A stretch of DNA of 64,000 bases from contig JAWKPM010000010.1 of NCBI GenBank assembly GCA_041390625.1, positions 1 through 64,000 on the forward strand. Reading direction: 5' to 3'. The position numbers and the translations under genes are program-made. Shown here piece after piece: positions 32,873-41,073 of the stretch. The notes under the pieces are model-generated. The model saw only the letters and a list, made by a program, of their open reading frames with translations. It was not told the origin of the DNA and made no database searches. How positions within the stretch are numbered: position 1 is the stretch's first letter; every line of letters starts with the position of its first letter. This DNA is from RBC038 sp041390625 (GTDB taxonomy: Bacteria; Chloroflexota; Dehalococcoidia; UBA2979).

Positions 32873-34894
32873 ATGAGCGACGACGCCAACGGCCGTCCCC
32901 CGATGGGACCGGGCACGCTCTTCGACTACCTGGCGGCGGCGCGCCGGCTGGCCGCCTCGGAACGGACGGCGGAGGGCCTCGAGGGAGCACCCAGCGCGCC
33001 GACCGCCGTCATCGAGCGGGTGATCGTGCCGGCGAGCGAGGCGACGAGCCTCGATGTCGGCGCAGGCCTCGATGTCGCGACGGCGTCGGCCGCGGACGCG
33101 ACGCCCCTCGACCTGACGGTCGAAGCGGCGAGCGGCAATGCGCGCTCGGAGTTCGACGCCGGGGGCGCCGCGGCGATGGCGCCTCGAGCGGAGGCTGCCT
33201 CGATGGAAGGCGCCTCAGACGTGGCTGCGGCTTCGGACATCGCGGCGGAGGCGCCCGAGGGCGACCCGCTGGCGGACGACGACTGGCTGCGGCGGCGTGG
33301 CCGTCTCTCGGATGAGGCTGCGGCCTCGGAGCCGGTCGAGCCCCTCGAGGCGGTCGCCGAAGCCTCGAGCGCCGCCATCGCCTCGGATGAGGTGGCGGAT
33401 GACGCACCGGCCGAGGCCGTCGATGCGCCTCGAACGCTCGATGCCGTGACGGCGGCGATCGTGGCACCCGAGGTCACGCCGCGGCAGGGGGCGATGGAGC
33501 TGGCAGAGACGGGGCGTGTCGCTTCGGAAGCAACGAGCTCGGAGCAGGAGGGCCCGTCCGCGCGGGCAGACGGGGAGCGCCCCGAACCGAGCCGGGAACG
33601 GCCGCGCGCCAGCGCGGCCGAAGCGGGCGTGGCCGCCTCGAGCGGTGCGCGCAGCAGGAGCAAGCAAGGAACGCAGCGACCAGCCGCCGAGCCGCCCGCG
33701 CCGGCGCGAGCGAAGGACAGCGACATGGCGAACGACTACGAGTACGAGAGCCTGCCCCCGATCAAGGTCGTGGGTGTGGGCGGCGGCGGATCGAACGCCG
33801 TCAACCGGATGATCACGGCGCGCCTGCCGGGCGTGCAGTACGTGGCCGTGAACACGGACATGCAGGCGCTCGAGCACAACGACGCGCAGGTGAAAGTGCG
33901 CATCGGTGACCGGCTCACGAAGGGCCTCGGGGCGGGCGCGGACCCGCTGCGCGGCCAGCGTGCGGCCGAGGAGTCGCGCGAGGCGGTGGCCGACGCGCTG
34001 CGGGGCGCGGAGATGGTGTTCGTCACGGCCTGCCTCGGCGGCGGGACGGGCACCGGCGCCGCGCCCGTGGTGGCGGAGGTGGCTCGCGAGCTGGGCGCGC
34101 TGACCATCGGCGTGGTGACGAAGCCGTTCTCCTTCGAGGGAGCGAAGCGCCGTCAGCAGGCCGAGGAGGGTGTGCGCGACCTGCAGGACAAGGTCGACAC
34201 GCTCATCGTGATCCCGAACGACCGGCTGCTGCAGCTGTGTGACGCGAACGTCACCGTGCAGCAGGCGTTCGAGACCGCGGACGACGTGCTGCGGCAGGGC
34301 ATCCAGGGCATCAGCGAGCTGATCACGCTGCCCGGCACGGTGAACCTCGACTTCGCCGACGTCCGCAAGGTGATGACGGACGCCGGGCCGGCGCTGATGG
34401 CGATCGGGACGGGCGAGGGCGAGAACCGGGCGGTCGAGGCGGCTCGGCGCGCGATCGCGAGCCCGCTCCTCGAGGTGGACATCACCGGCGCCACGGGCGT
34501 GCTGTTCAACGTCACGGGCCCGGCGAACATGTCGCTGCTGGAGCTCGACCAGGCCGCCCGCGTCATCGCGGAGGTCGTGGACCCCGAGGCGGAGATCATC
34601 TTCGGCACGGCGACGGACACGGAGTCCACGGACTCTGTGCGGATCACGCTGATCGCGACCGGCTTCAGCGGGAACCGCCCGGTCTCGATGCGACAGGCGA
34701 TGTCGGGCGCGTTCGACGACGCGGAGGCGCGCGGCGGACGCGAGCGGGACGGTCACGAGAGCGACCGCGATGTGCGGGACAGCCGCGATCCGGCGCCGAT
34801 CAAGCTGGCGGACATCGCGCCGGACCCCGTCCTCGGTCAGCTGACGGAGGCGGACCTGCCGACGTTCCTGCGTCGGACGTTCCCGACTCGGTAG
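32873..34894 (+). CDS. ftsZ: Cell-division GTPase FtsZ with long N-terminal extension
   Basis: 673-residue ORF. Residues 285-673 are a complete FtsZ: VVGVGGGGSNAVNRMI, the tubulin loop CLGGGTGTGAAPVVAEVA, NDRLLQLCDANVTVQQAF, and a conserved C-terminal peptide ADLPTFLRRTF that binds FtsA. Residues 1-284 are Ala/Glu/Ser/Asp-rich, low complexity and probably disordered, except a short N-terminal helix (PGTLFDYLAAARRLAASE). AAGGAGG lies 6 bases before ATG 32873, so the long form looks translated. AAGGA also lies 8 bases before ATG 33725 (MANDYEYESLPP), so a normal-length FtsZ could be made from the same mRNA. Confidence 0.93.
   Translation: MSDDANGRPPMGPGTLFDYLAAARRLAASERTAEGLEGAPSAPTAVIERVIVPASEATSLDVGAGLDVATASAADATPLDLTVEAASGNARSEFDAGGAAAMAPRAEAASMEGASDVAAASDIAAEAPEGDPLADDDWLRRRGRLSDEAAASEPVEPLEAVAEASSAAIASDEVADDAPAEAVDAPRTLDAVTAAIVAPEVTPRQGAMELAETGRVASEATSSEQEGPSARADGERPEPSRERPRASAAEAGVAASSGARSRSKQGTQRPAAEPPAPARAKDSDMANDYEYESLPPIKVVGVGGGGSNAVNRMITARLPGVQYVAVNTDMQALEHNDAQVKVRIGDRLTKGLGAGADPLRGQRAAEESREAVADALRGAEMVFVTACLGGGTGTGAAPVVAEVARELGALTIGVVTKPFSFEGAKRRQQAEEGVRDLQDKVDTLIVIPNDRLLQLCDANVTVQQAFETADDVLRQGIQGISELITLPGTVNLDFADVRKVMTDAGPALMAIGTGEGENRAVEAARRAIASPLLEVDITGATGVLFNVTGPANMSLLELDQAARVIAEVVDPEAEIIFGTATDTESTDSVRITLIATGFSGNRPVSMRQAMSGAFDDAEARGGRERDGHESDRDVRDSRDPAPIKLADIAPDPVLGQLTEADLPTFLRRTFPTR
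33711..33727 (+). promoter_or_regulatory. Internal ribosome-binding site and start for core FtsZ
   Basis: GCGAAGGACAGCGAC followed by ATG at 33725, Met 285 of the long ORF and the exact place where FtsZ homology begins. Spacing (7-8 bases) is normal for a Shine-Dalgarno. Confidence 0.5.
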
Positions 34895-34913
34895 CCCTCG
34901 AGGGAGGGTGGAA

Positions 34914-34950
34914 CGCAACGCGAGGGCGGCCGACGGCCGCCCTCGTTGCG
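34914..34950 (+). terminator. Hairpin after ftsZ
   Basis: 16-bp stem with a 2-base bulge: CGCAAC plus GAGGGCGGCC pairs with GGCCGCCCTC plus GTTGCG around a 3-base loop. It starts 20 bases after the ftsZ stop. There is no T-run, so termination may be Rho-dependent or the hairpin may protect the 3' end. It ends the dcw cluster. Confidence 0.65.
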
Positions 34951-34979
34951 TGTTCGGCGCGTGTTGCGGAGATGTTGCC

Positions 34980-34999
34980 CGAGGGCTGCAGAGCCCTCG
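34980..34999 (+). terminator. Second hairpin after ftsZ
   Basis: Perfect 8-bp stem CGAGGGCT / AGCCCTCG with loop GCAG, 30 bases beyond the first hairpin. Confidence 0.5.
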
Positions 35000-35095
35000 A
35001 AAGCGTGACTCGGAGGGGCGCTGGACCTGACAGGGCGGCAGGTGTATGCAGGGGCGCGGCGGGGCGATCGAGGTGACATTGCGACATGGTCGTAG

Positions 35096-35181
35096 TTATC
35101 CACGTTGGACATCTCGGCGTGGATATCGATGTGACCTCGAATCTGGCGGGGGCGATGAAGCGTGGGTGAAGTCGTGGATAA
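35096..35181. promoter_or_regulatory. DnaA-box-like cluster upstream of nrdR
   Basis: TTATCCACG at 35096-35104, CGTGGATAT at 35118-35126 and CGTGGATAA at 35173-35181. The outer two match the DnaA consensus TTATCCACA at 8 of 9 positions in opposite orientations. DnaA control of nucleotide-reductase regulation is known in other bacteria, so a regulatory role is plausible. Confidence 0.45.
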
Positions 35182-35355
35182 CCTCGATGCGTGCATGAGG
35201 TGGAAAAGTGGGCACAACACTGTGGAAGGGGCCCGTTGTTCGTCTCGGGTGCCCGTGCTGTAGTACCCGGGCCCGACCACCCAGCGCGGGCGCACGGACA
35301 GCGAGGGACGCTCCCACCATGGGCGGCCCGGCAAATGGGTAGGACGCTCCACCAC

Positions 35356-35928
35356 ATGAAGTGCCCGCATTGCGACCATACCGAGACCACGCTGCTGGAT
35401 TCGCTGGGTGAGGAGGGCGGCATACGCCGCCGCTACGAGTGCCCCTCCTGCGGGGCGGCGTTCCAGACCGAGGAGCGCGTGCACAGTGGCGCGAACGTGA
35501 TGGTCGTGAAGCGCGACTCGCGGCGCGAGCACTTCCAGCGTGCCAAGCTCCAGAACAGCCTGCGCCTGGCGGCGACGAAGCGGCCGCTGGCGGCGGGGGC
35601 GCTGGACGCCATCGTCGACGACATCGAGGAGCGACTGACGGCCTCGGGCCGTGTCGAGGTCGCGAGCCGGGTGATCGGCGAGATGGCGATCACGCAGCTG
35701 AAGCGCCTCGATCCGATCGCGTACATCCGCTACGCGTCGCTCTACCGCCAGTTCGTCTCGCTCGACGACATGATGGACGAGCTGGCGCAGATGGCGGCCT
35801 CGCCGATTCCGCCTCCCGAGCAGCGCCGGCTGTTCGAGGACGACATGGAGCGCGCGGTGCAGGGCGAGGGCGAGCTGCCTCGAACGCCGACGCCGATCGC
35901 CTCGCTGCGGGCCTCGATGGCGTTCTAG
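35356..35928 (+). CDS. nrdR: Ribonucleotide-reductase repressor NrdR
   Basis: 190-residue NrdR. The zinc ribbon has Cys 3, 6, 29 and 32 (MKCPHC...ECPSC), and the ATP-cone (about 46-136) includes VVKRDSRREHFQRAKLQNSL and LDPIAYIRYASLYRQF. It senses dATP/ATP and represses nrd genes; nrdJ lies 2.8 kb downstream. The tail beyond residue 150 is longer than in most homologues. ATG 35356 fits the invariant MKCPxC N-terminus. Confidence 0.95.
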   Translation: MKCPHCDHTETTLLDSLGEEGGIRRRYECPSCGAAFQTEERVHSGANVMVVKRDSRREHFQRAKLQNSLRLAATKRPLAAGALDAIVDDIEERLTASGRVEVASRVIGEMAITQLKRLDPIAYIRYASLYRQFVSLDDMMDELAQMAASPIPPPEQRRLFEDDMERAVQGEGELPRTPTPIASLRASMAF

Positions 35929-35942
35929 GCGCGTGAACGGGC

Positions 35943-36023
35943 GGAGCGAGGTCGGCCGTTCGGGCCGGTGACCCGCCCGCCCACCCGTTCTGGTGCGAGG
36001 GGCTTCGCCCCTCGCGCTCCCCA
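35943..36023. repeat. Dispersed two-hairpin repeat, copy 2
   Basis: GAGGTCGGCCGTTCGGGCC, then CCCGCCCGCCCACCCG, then the perfect hairpin GCGAGGGGC-TTCG-CCCCTCGC. It lies between the 3' ends of nrdR and the convergent phosphotransferase gene. It resembles copies at 6519-6600 and 54989-55056. Confidence 0.75.
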
Positions 36024-36132
36024 ATCACTCGCGGCCCAGAGATTCTCCTTCGGTGCGGGTGCCCTGCGGCCGGGCAGCTCAGCGTCCTCGGAAGCGACGG
36101 GCGCATCGATGCTCTCGCGTCCCTGCCTCTGG

Positions 36133-37047
36133 CTAGCGCCAGTCGGGGTCGGCGAGCACGGCCTCGATCATTCGGCGACAGAGGGCGGCGAAGGCCGGAT
36201 TCGTCTCGTGGTAGTACGGGAGGCCGCTCAGGCCGACGAAGAGTGCCCAGCCTCGACCGCGGTTCCAGGTGGCATCGTCAACGTCGAGGGCGCCTCGGAA
36301 GGTGTCGCGGGCCTCTGCGGGCAGCACGCTCCAGGCGGGCACGAGGTCGCAGGCGGGGTCGCCGACGCCGATCTGACCGAAGTCGATGACCGCCGCGATG
36401 CGCCCGTCCTCGAGAAGCAGGTTGCCGGGCAGCAGATCGCCGTGGAACCACACGGGCGGGCCATCCCACGCGGGCGCGGCGAGCGCGTCGTCCCAGGCGG
36501 CGGTTGCGGCCTCGATGTCGACATCGAAGTTGCCGGCGCGGAGGTCGTCGAGGCGGCCTCGGATGCTCGCGTCGCGCAGGGCGAGCGGTGCGCCGCGGCC
36601 GCCGGTGATCGCACCGGCCTCGGGGCCGCCCGTGGCGTCGACGGCGTGCAGGGCGCGGATGAACTCGCCGAGCGCGCGCGCGGCCTCGAATGGGTCGTTG
36701 AGCGGGGCACGATCGGCCGTTTCGCCCTCGAGCCAGCGCACGACGGCCCAGGCGTTGGGGTAGTCCTCGGTGGGTCGGCCTCGGGCGAGAGGCACGGGCA
36801 CGGGCAGCGGGAGGTGCGGGGCGAGCCTCGGAAGCCAGTCCTGCTCCTTCTCCAGCTGTGGGACGGCGGCGGGACGTCGCGGCAGGCGCACGACCATGTC
36901 GTCGCCGAGGCGGTAGAGCGCGTGCACGGTGCCGGCCGACGTCACGGCCTCGAGTGGGAGGTCGCGCCATCGAGGGAACTGGGCGTCGACGAGGCGCCGC
37001 ACAAGGCCGTCGTCGATGTCGACCTCGTCGACGTGCATGCGGGGCAT
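36133..37047 (-). CDS. Aminoglycoside phosphotransferase-family kinase
   Basis: 304-residue APH/choline-kinase fold. The Brenner-type catalytic loop is VWFHGDLLPGNLLL and the metal-binding motif is AAVIDFGQIGVGDPACDL. VVRLPRR carries the ATP-contacting basic residues. The family covers antibiotic resistance and many small-molecule kinases; nothing here points to a specific substrate. GAGGAGG precedes ATG 37047; a TACCGT -10 lies near 37100. Confidence 0.85.
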   Translation of the reverse strand: MPRMHVDEVDIDDGLVRRLVDAQFPRWRDLPLEAVTSAGTVHALYRLGDDMVVRLPRRPAAVPQLEKEQDWLPRLAPHLPLPVPVPLARGRPTEDYPNAWAVVRWLEGETADRAPLNDPFEAARALGEFIRALHAVDATGGPEAGAITGGRGAPLALRDASIRGRLDDLRAGNFDVDIEAATAAWDDALAAPAWDGPPVWFHGDLLPGNLLLEDGRIAAVIDFGQIGVGDPACDLVPAWSVLPAEARDTFRGALDVDDATWNRGRGWALFVGLSGLPYYHETNPAFAALCRRMIEAVLADPDWR

Positions 37048-37125
37048 CGAGCCTCCTCGGTCGCCCGGGCCTCGTGCCTCGGAACGCCGCGGTCCACGGT
37101 AGCGGCGGCCGCGGGGGGCGGATCG

Positions 37126-37190
37126 TAGACTTCGAGATGGCGTCGGGCGGGGACGCTTCGCTGCGTGGAGGTTGGCGTGGAGCCAGGTGA
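37126..37190 (+). promoter_or_regulatory. -10 element and leaderless mini-ORF before glsB
   Basis: TAGACT (37126-37131) is followed after 5 bases by ATG 37137, opening a 17-codon ORF (MASGGDASLRGGWRGAR) that ends at 37190, 14 bases inside the glsB coding region. GGAGG at 37167-37171 then serves the glsB GTG. Confidence 0.4.
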
Positions 37191-37500
37191 GCTGATCGCC
37201 CTCGTGCTGGTGGGCATGGTGGCGGGCTGGATCGCGAGCCGGATCGTGCGGGGACGCGGCGCCTCGGTGCCGAACAGCATCGCGGTGGGGGTCGTGGGGG
37301 CGTTCATCGGGCCGATCCTGCTGACCGCGCTCGATGTCGAGGCGCCGGCGGGGCTGCTGGGGTCGATCGTGACGGCGGCGATCGGGGCGGGCGCGCTGTT
37401 CTTCGTGGCGGAGCTGGTGGGCTCGATCACGCTGACGCTGATGGGCGCGATCGTGCTGCTGGTGGTCCTCGGCGGTATCTCGATCTCGGTGAACGCCTAG
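37177..37500 (+). CDS. GlsB/YeaQ/YmgE-family membrane protein
   Basis: 107-residue transglycosylase-associated small membrane protein with three or four Gly-rich hydrophobic segments (LIALVLVGMVAGWIASRIV, IAVGVVGAFIGPILL, ITLTLMGAIVLLVVLGGI). The family is stress-induced in other bacteria and of unknown activity. GTG 37177 is favoured by GGAGG 5 bases before it; GTG 37165 is possible. Confidence 0.8.
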   Translation: MEPGELIALVLVGMVAGWIASRIVRGRGASVPNSIAVGVVGAFIGPILLTALDVEAPAGLLGSIVTAAIGAGALFFVAELVGSITLTLMGAIVLLVVLGGISISVNA

Positions 37501-37517
37501 CCGACGCGGAGGCCTCG

Positions 37518-38585
37518 ATGGCGCGCGACGACGCCGTGCGGGTGGCGGTGCTGTGGCGAGGCGATGCGCGCGCACCGGTGCCCCTGCTCGCCGAACGGCG
37601 GCACGTTCGCATCTTCGAGGAGCTCACGAAGCTCGGCGCCTCGGCCGAGCCGATCGTCTTCGCCGACGACGCCGTGGACGCGGTTCGGGAGCAGCTGCTC
37701 TCGATGGACGGCGTCCTCGTGTGGGTCGACCCGATCATGGGCGGCGTCGACCGAACGGTCCTCGATGGGCTGCTGCGCGAGGTGGCCGCGGCGGACGTCT
37801 TCGTCAGCGCGCACCCGGACGTGATCCTCAAGATGGGCACGAAGCAGGTGCTGGTCGACACGCGCGACATGGCATGGGGCGGCGACACATACCTCTATCG
37901 CGCGGAGGAGGAGCTGCGGGCCGGTCTGCCGGCGAGGCTGCGCGAGGGCCGACCTCGCGTGCTGAAGCAGCATCGAGGCAACGGCGGCGACGGCGTGTGG
38001 AAGGTCGAGCTGGCGCGCGACGCCTCGACGGACGGTGACGCCTCGGTGCGGGTGCTGCACGCGCTGCGCGGCGCGACGGTCGAGGAGATGAGCCTCGAGA
38101 CGTGGTTCGAGCGCTGCGGGCCGTATCTCGAGGGCACGGGCTGCCTCGTGGACCAGCCGTACGCGGAGCGCCTCGATGAGGGGATGACGCGCGTCTATCT
38201 CTCGCAGGACCGGGTGGTGGGGTTCGGGCACCAGTTCGTCACGGCGCTGACGCCCCCGCCACCGGGCGAAGCGGGACCGCCGGCGCCGCCGCCTCGGATC
38301 TACTTCGGGCCCTCGAAGCTGGAGTTCCAGCCGCTGAAGGCGCTGCTCGAGGGTGGCTGGGTGGCGGAGATGCAGCGCGTCCTCGGGATTGAGCGCGAGG
38401 CGCTGCCTGCGATCTGGGACGCGGACTTCCTGCTGGGGCCCCGGGCGGCGGACGGCACGGACACGTACCTGCTCTGCGAGATCAACGTGTCCTCGGTGTT
38501 CCCGATCCCAGACGAGGCCTGCGCACCCCTCGCGGCCACTGCCGTCGAGCTCGCTCGGGCGGCCCGGGAGCACCGAACGGCCTAG
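37518..38585 (+). CDS. Cj0069-family ATP-grasp-like protein
   Basis: 355-residue cytoplasmic protein resembling the Cj0069/DUF6815 family. VLKQHRGNGGDGVWKVELA looks like an ATP-grasp nucleotide-binding strand-loop, and CEINVSSVFPIPDEA like the metal-binding end of that fold. It is probably a carboxylate-amine ligase relative with unknown substrate. It starts 17 bases after glsB and is likely cotranscribed. Confidence 0.7.
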   Translation: MARDDAVRVAVLWRGDARAPVPLLAERRHVRIFEELTKLGASAEPIVFADDAVDAVREQLLSMDGVLVWVDPIMGGVDRTVLDGLLREVAAADVFVSAHPDVILKMGTKQVLVDTRDMAWGGDTYLYRAEEELRAGLPARLREGRPRVLKQHRGNGGDGVWKVELARDASTDGDASVRVLHALRGATVEEMSLETWFERCGPYLEGTGCLVDQPYAERLDEGMTRVYLSQDRVVGFGHQFVTALTPPPPGEAGPPAPPPRIYFGPSKLEFQPLKALLEGGWVAEMQRVLGIEREALPAIWDADFLLGPRAADGTDTYLLCEINVSSVFPIPDEACAPLAATAVELARAAREHRTA

Positions 38586-38632
38586 GCGGCAGCGTCAGGG
38601 TTCCGTCGGGCGAGGCAGGGTACGCCGCGATC

Positions 38633-38678
38633 TACACTGGATCTCGTGCCTAGAAGCTCCGTCGAACGCGGAGCGTGA
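38633..38678 (+). promoter_or_regulatory. -10 element and mini-ORF in the nrdJ leader
   Basis: TACACT (38633-38638), 7 bases, then GTG 38646 opening a 10-codon ORF (VPRSSVERGA) that stops at 38678. Unlike the other mini-ORFs it ends 66 bases before the main gene, upstream of a LexA box. Confidence 0.4.
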
Positions 38679-38696
38679 CAGGCGGGGATCGACAAG

Positions 38697-38710
38697 CGAA
38701 CGTTTGTTCG
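38697..38710. promoter_or_regulatory. LexA (SOS) box upstream of nrdJ
   Basis: CGAACGTTTGTTCG, a perfect CGAAC-N4-GTTCG operator as used by Gram-positive-type LexA. It places nucleotide reduction in the DNA-damage response. It is 35 bases before the start codon. Confidence 0.8.
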
Positions 38711-38720
38711 TGTACGGTCC

Positions 38721-38739
38721 ACTCCCGTTCGAAGGGAGT
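38721..38739 (+). promoter_or_regulatory. Hairpin sequestering the nrdJ ribosome-binding site
   Basis: ACTCCC pairs with GGGAGT around a 7-base loop (GTTCGAA). The 3' arm contains the Shine-Dalgarno GGGAG, 6 bases before ATG 38745, so the fold would hide it. Confidence 0.5.
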
Positions 38740-38744
38740 CCTCG

Positions 38745-41069
38745 ATGGTGGCCACGCCTCGCGTCACCCGACATCCGGTCGACCTGTCCTCGAACGCGCG
38801 CACGGTCCTCGAGCGCCGCTACCTGCTTCGCGATGCGGCGGGCGAAGTGGTGGAGACGCCCGAGGGCCTGCTCGCGCGCGTGGCGGAGGCGATCGCGGCC
38901 GTAGAGCCGACGGAGCAGCAGGCGGAGTGGGCACAGCGGTTTTATGACGTGATGGCGTCGCTGCGCTTCCTGCCCAACTCGCCGACGCTGATGAACGCGG
39001 GCACGGCGCAGGGGACGCTGGCGGCGTGCTTCGTGCTGCCGGTCGAGGACTCCCTCGACTCGATCATGCACACCGCGTACGCGGCGGCGATGGTGCAGAA
39101 GTACGGCGGGGGGACCGGCTTCTCGCTGTCGCACCTGCGCGCGGAGGGGCAGCCGATCGCCTCGACGCATGGGGCGGCGTGCGGGCCGGTCTCCGTCCTC
39201 CATCACTACGACGACGTCTCGCGGCTGGTCACGCAGGGCGGCAAGCGCGAGGGCGCCAACATGGCGATCCTACGCGTGGACCACCCGGACATTCGCGCCT
39301 TCATCCACGCCAAGGACGACGGCGAGAGCGCCCAGCGCTTCAACATCTCGGTGGGGGTGACGGACGCCTTCATGGCGGCGGTGGCGGAGGGCGGCGCGAT
39401 CGCCCTCGTCGACCCGCACTCGGGCGCAGTCGTGGGGCACGAGGATGCGCGGGCGCTGTTCGAGGACATCGCGCGATCGGCGTGGCGGACTGGCGACCCG
39501 GGCCTCGTCTTCCTGGACGAGATCAACCGGCACAACCCGACGCCCGCCCTCGGCGCCATCGAGTCGACGAATCCGTGCGGCGAGGTGCCGTTGCTGCCGT
39601 GGGAGGCGTGCACCCTCGGATCGATCCACGTCGCGCGGTTCTGGAACGCAGACGCCGGCGACCTCGACTGGGAGGGGCTGCGGGAGACGGTGCGGGTGGG
39701 GGTGCGCTTCCTCGACGACGTGGTCGAGGCGAGCGAGTTCCCACTGCCGGAGATCCGTGAGGCCGTGCGGGGGAACCGCAAGATCGGCCTCGGGACGATG
39801 GGGTTCGCGGACCTGCTGATCGCGGCGGGCATCGCCTACGACTCGGAGGCCGCCCTCACCCTCGCGGGGCGGCTCTCGCGGGAGATCGGACGGGCGGCGG
39901 ACGAGGCCTCGAGGGCGCTGGGCGAAGAGAAGGGCGTCTTCCCGAACTGGGAGCGCTCGGTGTATGCCGACACCTCGGTGGAGCCGGAGCGGCCTCGATA
40001 TCGCAACGCGACGCGGACGTGCATCGCGCCCACGGGCACGATCGCGATCATCGCGGGCGCGTCCTCGGGCATCGAGCCGCTGTTCTCGCTGGCGCACTAC
40101 CGACGGATGGGGGACGGCACCTTGCTGCCGGAGGTGAGCGACCGCTTCATCGAGGCGGCGCGGGCCGGCGAGTTCGACAGCGACGAGCTGCGCTCCTACC
40201 TCGCGGCGGGCGGGCACCTCGGGCAGCGCGACGACGTGCCCTCGGAGGTGCGGCGGCGCTTCGCGACGGCGCACGAGGTGACGCCGGAGTGGCACGTCCG
40301 GATGCAGGCGGCGTTCCAGGCGCACACCGACCTCGCGGTCTCGAAGACGGTGAACCTGCCGCGCGAAGCCTCGGTGGAGGATGTGGCCTCGGTCTATCGC
40401 CTGGCGCACGAGCTCGGGTGCAAGGGCGTGACGGTGTACCGCGACGGATCGCGCGAGCTGCAGGTGCTGGCGCACGGCCTGCCCTCGGCGGGGGCGGCAG
40501 GGGCGGCGGGGGCGACGCCCTCGATGGACCGCGCGGCGGAGCGCGAGGCCTCGATGTCTTCGCCGACGGGCGGCGTGGCGGCGGAACCGCATCGACGGCA
40601 CCTGCCGGACGAGCGGCGGGCGCTGACGCACAAGTTCCGCGTGGGCGAGCAGGAGGGCTACGTCACCGTCGGTCTCTTCGACGACGGGACGCCGGGCGAG
40701 GTCTTCATGAAGATGGCGAAGGAGGGCTCGACGGCGTCGGGCCTGATGGACGCCGTCGCGCTGCTGACCTCGATCGCGCTGCAGTACGGGGTGAGCCTCG
40801 ACAAGCTCGCTGACAAGCTGGAGCACACGCGCTTCGAGCCGCACGGGCTGACGGGCAACCCGGACATCCCGGTCGCGACGAGCGTTCTCGACTACGTCTT
40901 CCGCTGGCTGCGACTGCACTTCGGCATCGAGGCTCGGGGCGGCGAGCCGATCGAGGCGCCCTCGACGCCGGCGCCGTCGGGATTGCTGTGCCCCGAATGC
41001 GGCCTCGGGCTGGACTACCTCGAGGGGTGCCTGGTGTGCCGGTCGTGCGGCTACTCGAAGTGCGGGTGA
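38745..41069 (+). CDS. nrdJ: Adenosylcobalamin-dependent ribonucleoside-diphosphate reductase (class II)
   Basis: 774-residue NrdJ, which makes deoxynucleotides with a cobalamin-generated radical, so it works with or without oxygen. LRFLPNSPTLMNAG and CFVLPV (Cys 95) begin the core; NPCGE (276-280) carries the radical Cys and the Glu/Asn pair; CIAPTGTIAIIAGASSG is the phosphate site. The C-terminus has a Cys-rich zinc ribbon (LLCPECG...CRSCGYSKCG) as in TIGR02504-type enzymes. An Ala/Gly/Ser linker (about 585-625) precedes the last domain. nrdR is nearby. Confidence 0.97.
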   Translation: MVATPRVTRHPVDLSSNARTVLERRYLLRDAAGEVVETPEGLLARVAEAIAAVEPTEQQAEWAQRFYDVMASLRFLPNSPTLMNAGTAQGTLAACFVLPVEDSLDSIMHTAYAAAMVQKYGGGTGFSLSHLRAEGQPIASTHGAACGPVSVLHHYDDVSRLVTQGGKREGANMAILRVDHPDIRAFIHAKDDGESAQRFNISVGVTDAFMAAVAEGGAIALVDPHSGAVVGHEDARALFEDIARSAWRTGDPGLVFLDEINRHNPTPALGAIESTNPCGEVPLLPWEACTLGSIHVARFWNADAGDLDWEGLRETVRVGVRFLDDVVEASEFPLPEIREAVRGNRKIGLGTMGFADLLIAAGIAYDSEAALTLAGRLSREIGRAADEASRALGEEKGVFPNWERSVYADTSVEPERPRYRNATRTCIAPTGTIAIIAGASSGIEPLFSLAHYRRMGDGTLLPEVSDRFIEAARAGEFDSDELRSYLAAGGHLGQRDDVPSEVRRRFATAHEVTPEWHVRMQAAFQAHTDLAVSKTVNLPREASVEDVASVYRLAHELGCKGVTVYRDGSRELQVLAHGLPSAGAAGAAGATPSMDRAAEREASMSSPTGGVAAEPHRRHLPDERRALTHKFRVGEQEGYVTVGLFDDGTPGEVFMKMAKEGSTASGLMDAVALLTSIALQYGVSLDKLADKLEHTRFEPHGLTGNPDIPVATSVLDYVFRWLRLHFGIEARGGEPIEAPSTPAPSGLLCPECGLGLDYLEGCLVCRSCGYSKCG

Positions 41070-41073
41070 GCAC

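Larger units (their letters stand above)
34895..35355. other. Long intergenic region between ftsZ and nrdR
   Basis: 461 bases without a credible gene. It holds two hairpins at its left end and, from about 35090 to 35185, three DnaA-box-like 9-mers. A possible tiny ORF MGGPAN lies just before nrdR. It is less GC-rich in the middle than its surroundings. ORFs reading through it on the minus strand have no start signal or known domain. Confidence 0.7.

Noticed and set aside
34895..35355. Chromosomal origin of replication at the DnaA-box cluster
   Set aside because: No dnaA or dnaN nearby, only two good boxes, and no clear A/T-rich unwinding element.
38586..38744. Cobalamin riboswitch upstream of nrdJ
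   Set aside because: The leader is only 159 bases, with no B12-box-like conserved core; the visible structure is a simple hairpin over the ribosome-binding site.
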